Below are positions 6,874 through 13,354 of a DNA stretch of 26,537 nt, piece by piece. The notes beneath the pieces were generated by a model. That model saw only the letters and a program-made list of their open reading frames with translations, had not been told where the DNA came from and did not search any database. How positions within the stretch are numbered: the stretch's first letter is position 1; each line of letters starts with the position of its first letter. Source of the DNA: DATLBA01 sp035527275 (GTDB taxonomy: Bacteria > Planctomycetota > Phycisphaerae > FEN-1346); contig DATLBA010000083.1 in NCBI GenBank assembly GCA_035527275.1, positions 1 through 26,537 of the forward strand, read 5' to 3'. The position numbers and the translations under genes are program-made.

Positions 6874-6985
6874 TGGGAGCGGTCTGCCGTCAGCCGCCGA
6901 CCGGGTGGCAGGCCTGGAGGATCCTTGCCCTCCTTCCGAAGCCTGGGCCGACCCTCGGAGCGCCCCTGATCTGCGTCGGGGTCAC

Positions 6986-8521
6986 TCAGTCACTGGAGAG
7001 TTTCGCGATAGCCTTGAAATCGTCTTTCAGGCTGCGGTACAGGCGGCCATACATGGGATAGAGGGCCTTGTAGCGGCCCAGGGTTTTGCGGTCGGGTCTG
7101 GTCCGGTCGAGGGTTTTGATGGTGGCGTCGCAGGCTTCGGGGACGGATTTCCAGACGCCGGTGCCGACGCCCGCCAGCAGGGCCACGCCGTAGGCGGGTC
7201 CTTCCTCGCTGGAGACGGTCCAGACGGGTTTTCGGTAGATGTCGGCCTGCATTTGGCGCCAGAACGGGCTTCGTGCCCCGCCGCCGGCGACGCGAATTTC
7301 GCGGACCGCAACGCCCATCCATTCGATGATTTCGAGGCAATCGCGCATGGCGTAGGTGGCGCCTTCCATGACGGCCCGTGCCATGTGGGCCCGGGTGTGC
7401 ATGTTCGACAGCCCGATCCATGCGGCCCGGGCGTCGGGGTCGGCGTGGGGTGTCCGTTCGCCGGTCAGATAGGGCAGAAAGTAGAGGCCGTCGGCGCCCG
7501 CGGGGACACTGGCGGCTTCGGCGGTAATCAGTTCATACGGGTCCACCTTCTGCCGCTTCGCCTTGCGGACGAGCCCGGCGCAGAGGGTGTTTCGGAACCA
7601 CTGGAGGCTGCCGCCGGCGGCCAGGACGACACCCATAATGTGCCACTTGCCGGGCACGGCGTGGCAGAAGGTGTGGACGCGGCCGTCGGGGTCGGTCTGA
7701 ACCGTGTCGGAATGGGCGAAGACGACGCCGCTCGTGCCGAGGGTCGCGGAGATGACGCCACGGCGGACGATGCCGTTGCCGACGGCGCCGGCGGCCTGGT
7801 CACCGCCGCCTCCCACCACCGGGACACCTTCCTCCAGGCCCGTGGCCCGAGCGGCCTGGCGAGTCAGGCGGCCGGAGACCTCGGGCGATTCATACACGTC
7901 CGGCAGCAGGTCGGAATCAATCGCGAGGCGCCCGAGAAGTTTCTTCGACCATCGGCGCTTCTTGACGTCCAGAAGCAGCGTGCCGGAGGCGTCGCTCACC
8001 TCGGTGGCGAACTCGCCGGTCAGGCGGTAGCGGACGTAATCCTTGGGGAGAAGGATTTTCGCGGTGCGATCGTAGATGCGCGGCTCGTGTTTTCGGACCC
8101 AGAGGATTTTCGGCGCGGTGAATCCGGTGAGGGCGGGGTTGGAAACCATGCGCAGCAGCGCGCGGCGTCCCCCGGCCTTGCGGGTGATTTCGTCGCACTC
8201 GGCGCCGGTGCGCTGATCGTTCCAGAGGATGGCGCGGCGGAGGACCTTGCCGCTCTTATCGAGGAAGACCGATCCGTGCATCTGGCCCGAGAGGCCGATT
8301 CCTGTGACTTGGCCCGCTTTGACGTCGGCCTTTCGCAGCGCGGCCTTGATGCTGCGGCAGGCGGCCTTCCACCAATCCTGGGGCGCCTGTTCGCTCCAGG
8401 CGGGTTTCGGGGCATAGGACGGGTACTCGACGGTGACGGAGGCCCGGATGCGTCCGCGGGTATCAATCAGGAGGGTTTTGGTTCCGCTGGTGCCGATGTC
8501 GATGCCGAGCAGATAGGCCAT
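6986..8521 (-). CDS. xylB: Xylulokinase
   Basis: A 511-residue FGGY-family sugar kinase that phosphorylates D-xylulose to xylulose-5-phosphate, feeding the pentose phosphate pathway. The N-terminal ATP-fold motif is YLLGIDIGTSGTKTLLID; GLSGQMHGSVFLD and ILWNDQRTGAECDEI are the substrate-side motifs typical of XylB. The catalytic aspartate lies in VVGGGGDQAAGAVGNG near residue 240, and the second phosphate-binding region is VAGGGARSPFWRQMQADIYRKPV. Length is normal. The ATG at 8521 has GGAGA at good distance. The DUF2007-like gene ends 33 bases upstream, so the two are likely co-transcribed. No xylose isomerase or transporter is in the window. Other FGGY kinases cannot be fully excluded, but the QMHG and WNDQR motifs favour xylulokinase. 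Confidence 0.94.
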   Translation of the reverse strand: MAYLLGIDIGTSGTKTLLIDTRGRIRASVTVEYPSYAPKPAWSEQAPQDWWKAACRSIKAALRKADVKAGQVTGIGLSGQMHGSVFLDKSGKVLRRAILWNDQRTGAECDEITRKAGGRRALLRMVSNPALTGFTAPKILWVRKHEPRIYDRTAKILLPKDYVRYRLTGEFATEVSDASGTLLLDVKKRRWSKKLLGRLAIDSDLLPDVYESPEVSGRLTRQAARATGLEEGVPVVGGGGDQAAGAVGNGIVRRGVISATLGTSGVVFAHSDTVQTDPDGRVHTFCHAVPGKWHIMGVVLAAGGSLQWFRNTLCAGLVRKAKRQKVDPYELITAEAASVPAGADGLYFLPYLTGERTPHADPDARAAWIGLSNMHTRAHMARAVMEGATYAMRDCLEIIEWMGVAVREIRVAGGGARSPFWRQMQADIYRKPVWTVSSEEGPAYGVALLAGVGTGVWKSVPEACDATIKTLDRTRPDRKTLGRYKALYPMYGRLYRSLKDDFKAIAKLSSD

Positions 8522-8554
8522 GAAGGTCTCCGCCTGGGGACAAGGCCTGAAGGA

Positions 8555-8947
8555 TTATTCCTCGTCCTTTTCCTCTTCGTCCTCGTCCTCTTCGTCTTCG
8601 TCCCAGTCTTCGTCTTCATCGTCCTCGTTTTCAAGGAGATTATCGTCTTCGTTCAATGCATTGCCCTCCAATTGTGTGGACTCCAGTTCCGCGATTAACT
8701 CGGCCGCCTCGTCCGCAAACTCTTCGGGAACGAGGACGGGCAATCCGGCTCCGACCTCGACCGGGTCCGGCCCGGCGGCGGTCCTTTCCCGTTCGACGAC
8801 GGCGGAGATGCCGTGCGCTTGGAGTTCGGCCTGGATGAGTTTCGCTTCGGCGCTGGTTTCGGCATGGGCGACGGGGACCAGTTCGCCGCAGCCCTCGGTT
8901 CCCTCCGGCTTATCGGACGGGTCTTTGCCTTCGGCCTTGCGCGCCAT
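8555..8947 (-). CDS. DUF2007-like protein with acidic tail
   Basis: A 130-residue protein. The segment ELVPVAHAETSAEAKLIQAELQAHGISAVVERE...GLPVLVPEEFADEAAELIAEL (about residues 24-91) fits the small DUF2007 'putative signal transducing' fold, which resembles the PII/ACT-like domain and whose function is not established. The last 40 residues are almost entirely Asp and Glu with one Trp, a striking low-complexity tail. The ATG at 8947 is preferred over a longer frame to 9118 because GGAGGG lies seven to eight bases upstream and the longer extension is hydrophobic and unlike the family. Upstream of, and probably in one operon with, xylB. Confidence 0.78.
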   Translation of the reverse strand: MARKAEGKDPSDKPEGTEGCGELVPVAHAETSAEAKLIQAELQAHGISAVVERERTAAGPDPVEVGAGLPVLVPEEFADEAAELIAELESTQLEGNALNEDDNLLENEDDEDEDWDEDEEDEDEEEKDEE

Positions 8948-9104
8948 GCCGGCACCCTCCGCATCTCCGCTTTCGGCGCGGAGTGTAGAAACGGGCCAAA
9001 AGGGTGTCAAGAGCAAAAAATCGGGTGTCACAGCAAAGTGATAATGTCCGGTCCGTGCAAAGTAGAATTGTCCTCTTTCGAGGGTGGATACGGAAGGGGA
9101 CAGG

Positions 9105-9295
9105 ATGGAGCTACGCATGAGCCGGAAGGAACGGGATCGGTTGAAGGTGGTGTCGGCGTTGGCCGAATGTCGGTTGAAACAGGGGGCGGCGGGGCGTCTG
9201 CTTGGTCTGAGCGTGCGTCAGGTGCGTCGGCTCCGGCGGTCATCGAGGCACCGGCGCTCGCGGGCGGAGGATCGCGAGCCGCAGGCTGACCTCCC
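9105..9295 (+). pseudogene. Remnant of an ISNCY-type transposase (N-terminus)
   Basis: From the ATG at 9105 (ribosome site AAGGGGAC) the frame reads MELRMSRKERDRLKVVSALAE, then LKQGAAGRLLGLSVRQVRRLRR. This is the helix-turn-helix start of ISNCY-type transposases. After about residue 45 the match moves into another frame (GARGRRIASRRL around 9261-9297), implying a small deletion or frameshift, and the rest of the roughly 400-residue protein is missing. The preceding 80 bases (from about 9025, GTGTCACAGCAAAGTGATAA) probably include the element's left end. Non-functional. Confidence 0.65.
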
Positions 9296-9601
9296 TTTGC
9301 TTGTCCTAGAGCCCGTGAGAGCAAACCGCGACGGGTACGAGCGATCGTGGGATCCGACGTCTGAAAGGAGACCACGCCTGAGAAGTTCATCAAGACTTGC
9401 TGTCGAGGGTCCCCCCTATTTATTGGAGCGCAGCCGAACAAATCGGGAGCTCGAGAACCTCAAGCCGGGCCTTTACGGTTTTCATCACCCCGATTTGTTG
9501 TACTTATTCGGGACTATGCGCCAGATCCTTGCAGCCCTTTTCTCCATGCATGTGCTGAAGTGCGCTTCTGGCCAGTCTCAGTTTGGTCAAGCCTCACCTT
9601 A
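9296..9601. other. Gene-free stretch after the transposase remnant
   Basis: About 300 bases without a supported gene. The 5' half (about 9296-9420) may be further debris of the insertion sequence; the rest resembles nothing recognised. A plus frame continues to 9674 but overlaps the HEAT gene's end and carries no domain. Confidence 0.45.
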
Positions 9602-10987
9602 CTACCTGCCAGAGCGGGGCGCTGAGACAGATTCGGTTGAATGTTTTTTCCACCAAGCCTGCCATTCCTTGTAATCCCTGAAATTCTGGCCTGTCAGATA
9701 TTTCAGTGCGTACCTGGCAGTGGACTTCTCGTGGCTGTCGCTGTCCCCGAGGTATCCAATCAGCGGCTCTGTTGCCTTCTCTCTCAGCACAAGCAGAAGA
9801 TTCTCTTTGTTTTCATCCCATTTTTCCCTCTCGGCTTCGTCAACCTCCGGGAACCAGTCCGATTTTGCGCTCGCTGTACGGGCGAGATCGCATATCGCGC
9901 TAAGCACCGCACAGCGAACCTTGTCGTTCCTGTCCCCGAGGGCTTTCAACAGAGGTTCGACCACCCTGGGGTCCCGGGAAAAACCCAAGACAGACGCAGC
10001 ATTACTGCGGACATCGATGCTCTGCCTTGGGTCCTCGAAAACGGCAATAACTGTTTCCACCGCTTCGTCCTGAAGGCTGCGCACGGAGGCCCTGATTTTC
10101 GCTGCGAGCACATCATCCGCATCCCTCTTCTGCACGAACACATTGCGCATGCTGCAAAACCGGTCGAGTCCCGCCATGGCGGAGCCCCGGACGCTCGCCT
10201 TCTTGCTCTTCAACGCAGTGATTAACGCTTCCAGGGCTTCGAGTTCTTGCGTGTTTCCCAATGCGACCGCGATGAACTTGGTGGTCTTCGGATCACCACG
10301 GTTTAACATAGCCACCAGTGATGAAACCGCCGGCCTGCCGATCTTGGCCAGTGCACTGATGGCCTCCAATCGCACACGCGCGTTACCCTGCTCGGCAACC
10401 CTGACCAATAGCTTGACAGCCGGTGCGCCGATTTTGACTAGCGCATCGCCTGCTTCATCGTGAATGAAGTAGTATTCCTCGGGGTTGGCAAAGGCCTGTA
10501 ACAATGAGCCGACCGCCTGCGCGTCGCCAATTTCTCCCAGAGCCTTGGTAGCCGCCACACGTTTCAGCCACTGACGGTCGTCACGCTTCTTGTCCAGCAT
10601 CAGGGCGCATAGCGGTTTGACGGCCCGTCTGTCGCCGATCTTGCCCAAGGCAATGCTTGCCTGCTCCGAGACGGAGCTACGACAGCCTACCCCTCCGGGC
10701 CCAATGGTAACCCTACGGCGGTCGGCAAGATCAGCACGGCTTCTGGCCACCACGAATACCTCCCTCATGTCGCGCAGCACTTTGATGAGCCAGGGGACCG
10801 CCGGGGCAGCATCCTTACCCATATCTCCCAGCGCCACCGCGGCAGCTGCCCTCGTTGGGGCGTCATCTGACACCAACCTCGCGAGAAGTGCCTTCAACTC
10901 AGGAGTCATTCGCTGCCCGTATGCTGAAGCAGAAAGCGCAAGTCCAATTGCAAGACCACAGAGCATCATTCGGTAGCAGGTTCTCAT
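9602..10987 (-). CDS. Secreted HEAT-repeat protein
   Basis: A 461-residue protein with an N-terminal signal peptide (hydrophobic CGLAIGLALSASAYG, cleavage after about residue 24). It then consists of about nine HEAT/PBS-lyase-like repeats of roughly 35 residues, seen as recurring 'AAxALGDxG...AVxPLLxxL' patterns such as ASIALGKIGDRRAVKPLCALM, AATKALGEIGDAQAVGSLLQA and AASVLGFSRDPRVVEPLLKAL. It ends with YLTGQNFRDYKEWQAWWKKH, a tail common in planctomycete exported HEAT proteins. Such repeats form a solenoid for protein binding; the partner is unknown and no catalytic motif is visible. ATG at 10987 with AAGGGGG upstream. The codons look less GC-biased than in neighbours, and transposase remnants lie on both sides. 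Confidence 0.88.
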   Translation of the reverse strand: MRTCYRMMLCGLAIGLALSASAYGQRMTPELKALLARLVSDDAPTRAAAAVALGDMGKDAAPAVPWLIKVLRDMREVFVVARSRADLADRRRVTIGPGGVGCRSSVSEQASIALGKIGDRRAVKPLCALMLDKKRDDRQWLKRVAATKALGEIGDAQAVGSLLQAFANPEEYYFIHDEAGDALVKIGAPAVKLLVRVAEQGNARVRLEAISALAKIGRPAVSSLVAMLNRGDPKTTKFIAVALGNTQELEALEALITALKSKKASVRGSAMAGLDRFCSMRNVFVQKRDADDVLAAKIRASVRSLQDEAVETVIAVFEDPRQSIDVRSNAASVLGFSRDPRVVEPLLKALGDRNDKVRCAVLSAICDLARTASAKSDWFPEVDEAEREKWDENKENLLLVLREKATEPLIGYLGDSDSHEKSTARYALKYLTGQNFRDYKEWQAWWKKHSTESVSAPRSGR

Positions 10988-11169
10988 GGTCGCCCCCTTC
11001 AGAAATCCCTTACCTTGGAGCCTTCAGAACAGGCAGCGAGCACCTTATTTTCCTCCAGGAAGCCGGGATTTCCCAGATGGAGTCCTGCCCGCGACCACGG
11101 CGGGCCTTTCCAATGATCCTGAGGTGCTCCCCATTGTCAAGACCAAAAATGTCCTGGATTAAGATGGTC
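10988..11169. mobile_element. Probable end of an IS3-type element
   Basis: No gene. The minus strand downstream of the transposase remnant reads into ATTTTTGGTCTTGACAATGG near 11130-11150, which looks like the non-coding 3' end of an IS3-family element. The exact boundary cannot be placed without a reference copy. Confidence 0.35.
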
Positions 11170-11427
11170 TCACAGTCCAACGGTTGCTGGAACGGAAGGA
11201 GCCCGTAGGGCGACTGGAGTTCCAGCAACCGGGCGCGCCGCCGCGCGCTCCAGTTCGCCTCCAGCCCGCCCGTCGTACACCTCCGCCGGTGTACGATAGT
11301 CCAACGCCTGATGCGGGCGTTGTTCGTTGAAATACCGGAAGGACGCCCGCAGCCCCTCGCGTGCCTCACGAGGGTCAGCGTAGTCCCTCAGATACACCTC
11401 CTCGCGCTTCAGCCACCTCCGCCATAG
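11170..11427 (-). pseudogene. Remnant of an IS3-type transposase (OrfB C-terminus)
   Basis: The open frame reads LWRRWLKREEVYLRDYADPREA, then LRASFRYFNEQRPHQALDYRTPAEVY, the C-terminal end of the rve integrase core of IS3-family OrfB. It stops at 11170. Upstream, everything before LWRRWLK is missing, and the break coincides with a dispersed GC-rich repeat (11409-11450) also seen at 6828-6873. The two catalytic aspartates are therefore gone and the gene is dead. Confidence 0.75.
11181..11231. repeat. Long hairpin inside the IS3-type remnant
   Basis: CGGTTGCTGGAAC at 11181-11193 pairs perfectly with GTTCCAGCAACCG at 11219-11231, with an inner GCCC/GGGC stem. It lies in the 3' coding end of the transposase remnant and probably belongs to the element's sub-terminal region. 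Confidence 0.6.
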
Positions 11428-11450
11428 CCCCCCGACGGGGCGGCGGCCGG
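11409..11450. repeat. Dispersed GC-rich repeat copy (reverse orientation)
   Basis: The reverse complement of 6828-6869 with a few differences. It abuts the broken 5' end of the IS3-type remnant. Confidence 0.5.
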
Positions 11451-11506
11451 ACGGTCCGCCACAGCCGTTCCGAGAGACGAGAGTCGAAGACCCGACTCGC
11501 CCGTCC

Positions 11507-11797
11507 CTACTTCGGCGTCAATTTCAAGCAAGCCGAACTCAAGACTTTGATGGCGTGTTTTTCAATGCTGTATGTCACCGCCTTGCCCTTGCGCGTCCCG
11601 TCCACCAGCCGCCCCCCGCGCAGCAGGCCCAGATGATGGCTGACGTTCGGCTGCTGCAACCCGAGCGCCTTGCACAGCGCTTTCACCTTCTTCGGCCCGC
11701 CTGCGAGTAGGCGCAGAATGCCCAGCCGCGTCGGATCGCCAAGAAGTCTGAACCCCCTCGCCCATTCCTTCAGTTCCCTTTTTGCTTGTTGCTTCAT
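11507..11797 (-). CDS. ArsR-family transcriptional regulator
   Basis: A 96-residue winged-helix repressor of the ArsR/SmtB type. The helix-turn-helix core is visible as FRLLGDPTRLGILRLLAGGPKKVKALCKALGLQQPNVSHHLGLLRGGRLVDGTRKGKAVTYSI. The classic ELCVCDL metal site of ArsR is not present (VKALCKAL carries a single Cys), so the inducer may not be arsenite. The ATG at 11797 was chosen over an upstream start at 11848 because AAAGGAG lies nine bases before it and the N-terminus then matches the family length. No metal-resistance gene is adjacent; the gene stands alone between an IS remnant and the thiamin gene, so the target is unknown. Confidence 0.88.
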   Translation of the reverse strand: MKQQAKRELKEWARGFRLLGDPTRLGILRLLAGGPKKVKALCKALGLQQPNVSHHLGLLRGGRLVDGTRKGKAVTYSIEKHAIKVLSSACLKLTPK

Positions 11798-11842
11798 TTT
11801 CGCTACTCCTTTGCTATGCCCCCCGTTCGCGAATCCGGGCCT

Positions 11843-11918
11843 CGTCATACTACGTCATCATTGAATCCTTTGGTTGGGTTCTCCGGGATACTTCACAGCG
11901 CATCGGCATCTGTGTCAA
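11843..11918 (-). promoter_or_regulatory. Possible promoter and operator of the ArsR gene
   Basis: On the minus strand TTGACA (11918-11913) is a perfect -35 element; with 17 bases spacing the -10 would be TGAAGT (11895-11890), a weak match. Downstream, CGTCAT occurs twice at 11843-11848 and 11853-11858, exactly ten bases apart, as two binding half-sites on one DNA face could be. Both are tentative. Confidence 0.3.
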
Positions 11919-12099
11919 GACATTCCCCCTCTGTGCCCTATTGTTTGTCTCCTTACCAATCCAACTTTAGGCTGCCACGAATAGTCCGCCTTGCCCTGTC
12001 ACCTGCGGGGGCCGCCCCGAAAACGCGGTCGCCGCGGCGACAGCGCTACGGCCAAACGGCCATGACAGCCAAAGCGGCGCCGACGGGTCGGAGTCGGAG

Positions 12100-12165
12100 G
12101 TGCGGGGTGAGGACACCCCGCACGCGGCTGTTTGCGCGGGGTGCGCGGGGGATAAACCCCCGCGC
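12100..12165. repeat. Two GC-rich perfect hairpins upstream of the thiamin gene
   Basis: GTGCGGGGTG/CACCCCGCAC (12100-12109 with 12114-12123, four-base loop) and GCGCGGGGG/CCCCCGCGC (12143-12151 with 12157-12165, loop ATAAA). The second resembles dispersed intergenic hairpins. No TPP riboswitch motif (CTGAGA / ACCTGA pattern) is seen here. The 420 bases between the ArsR and thiamin starts hold nothing else. Confidence 0.6.
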
Positions 12166-12217
12166 TACGAAGGCAGGCCTGCGTCGGAGGTGGCAATCGG
12201 CCGGCCGGAGGCGTAAA

Positions 12218-13288
12218 ATGGACGCCATGCACGAAGCCGACCGAAAGACCGTTTATCGGGTGCTGGACGCGAACGCCAACCGGGCCCGCGAGGCGCTGCG
12301 CGTGGCCGAGGAGGCGGCGCGGTTCGCACTTGAGCGGCCGGACCTGGCCGAAGCGCTGAAGCGGATGCGGCACGATCTGCGGGCGGCGCTCGGGCGGCTG
12401 GACGCAAGGGCGCTCCTCGCGGCGCGCGATACGGCCGGCGACGTCGGCACGCGCATCAGCACGCCGGAAGAAGGCCGCCGCGAGAGCACGGCGGACGTGG
12501 CGCGGGCGGCGTTCGGGCGTCTGGCCGAAGCGCTTCGCGTCCTCGAAGAATACGGCAAGGTGGTGGAGAGGGGAGTCGGCGCGGCGGTCGAGCGGCTGCG
12601 CTATCGGGCATACGAGTTGGAGAAGCGGTTCGCCGAGGCGCTTGCGCCGTCGGCGCGCCTGGCGGCCGGGGGGGTGTGCGTCCTTTTGACCGAGTCGCTC
12701 TGCCGCCGGCCGTGGGAAGAGGTGCTGCGCGGGGCGCTTGCGGGCGGGGCGGCGGCGATTCAGGTGCGCGAAAAGGAAATGGCCGACGGGACGCTCGTTG
12801 AGCGGGTGCGCGAGGTTTGCGAGGCGGCCCATGCGGCCGGGGCCCTTGTGATTGTGAACGATCGGCCGGACGTGGCCGTGCTGGCCGGGGCGGACGGCGT
12901 CCACGTGGGGCAGGAGGATTTGCCGGCGGCGGGCGCGCGGCGAATCGTGGGGCCGGACCGTATCGTGGGCGCCAGCACGCACAGCGCCCAGGAGGCGCAA
13001 GCGGCGGCCGAGGGAGGGGCCGATTACATCAGTTGCGGCCTGATGTTCCAGAGCACCACGAAGCCGCAGAGCAAAATCCCCGGCCCCGACTTCTGCCGCG
13101 AGGTTGCCGAGCGGGTGGGTCTGCCGGTGATGGCGATTGGGGGCATCACGGCGGAGAATGCAGGAACGGTGCTCGACGCCGGGGCGCGGTGGCTGGCGGT
13201 TTCAAGCGCGGTTTGTGCGGCGGATGATCCGGAGTCCGAGACGCGCCGCTTAGTGGAGGCCGCGGCGGCGCACGGCGCCACGACGTAA
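12218..13288 (+). CDS. thiE: ThiD2-like/thiamin-phosphate synthase fusion
   Basis: A 356-residue two-domain protein. Residues 1-140 are a helical domain with YRVLDANANRAREALRVAEE, MRHDLRAAL and AARDTAGDVGT, then RLAEALRVLEEYGK, matching the ThiD2-type domain found fused in front of ThiE and proposed to replace ThiD. Residues about 150-350 are a ThiE TIM barrel, with QVREKE (182-187), NDR (214-216), ADGVHVGQEDLP, GASTHS (251-256), and the GGIT phosphate-binding loop near 315. ThiE joins hydroxymethylpyrimidine diphosphate and thiazole phosphate to form thiamin phosphate. ATG at 12218 has GGAGG seven bases upstream. No other thi genes are nearby. Confidence 0.93.
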   Translation: MDAMHEADRKTVYRVLDANANRAREALRVAEEAARFALERPDLAEALKRMRHDLRAALGRLDARALLAARDTAGDVGTRISTPEEGRRESTADVARAAFGRLAEALRVLEEYGKVVERGVGAAVERLRYRAYELEKRFAEALAPSARLAAGGVCVLLTESLCRRPWEEVLRGALAGGAAAIQVREKEMADGTLVERVREVCEAAHAAGALVIVNDRPDVAVLAGADGVHVGQEDLPAAGARRIVGPDRIVGASTHSAQEAQAAAEGGADYISCGLMFQSTTKPQSKIPGPDFCREVAERVGLPVMAIGGITAENAGTVLDAGARWLAVSSAVCAADDPESETRRLVEAAAAHGATT

Positions 13289-13298
13289 GACGTAAAGC

Positions 13299-13326
13299 GA
13301 GCAGCGGGTCGGGGGACCCGCCGCTC
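13299..13326. terminator. Hairpin between convergent thiE and Spy-like genes
   Basis: GAGC plus GCGGGTC (13299-13310) pairs with GACCCGC plus GCTC (13315-13326) around a GGGG loop, eleven pairs with one mismatch. There is no T-run on either side, so it may be a weak two-way terminator. Confidence 0.4.
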
Positions 13327-13354
13327 GAGAGATACAAGACCTGCTTGATATCGC

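Larger units (their letters stand above)
5798..6985. other. 1.2 kb gene-free stretch with leader RNA, terminator and repeats
   Basis: No protein gene is supported. From left to right: overlapping hairpins just upstream of the SUMF1 start (5813-5842), about 330 bases of unassigned leader with a strong GGAGGTGAT-like sequence on the minus strand near 6090 but no credible reading frame, an intrinsic terminator (6170-6210), a hairpin-rich RNA candidate (6211-6402), its promoter (6409-6436), then dispersed repeats (6651-6722 and 6828-6873) ahead of the xylulokinase 3' end. Confidence 0.6.

Noticed and set aside
6533..8698. A 721-codon plus-strand frame opposite xylB
   Set aside because: It is antisense of xylulokinase, which has every family motif; the frame has no domain and ends in a phenylalanine/valine-rich shadow of the acidic tail.
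9028..9441. A 137-codon minus-strand frame over the ISNCY-type remnant
   Set aside because: It runs antisense to the transposase fragment and has no domain; it is likely a shadow of the element.
11999..13000. A 333-codon minus-strand frame opposite the thiamin gene
   Set aside because: It is the antisense of the ThiD2-ThiE gene and is Arg/Pro/His-rich, with no family.
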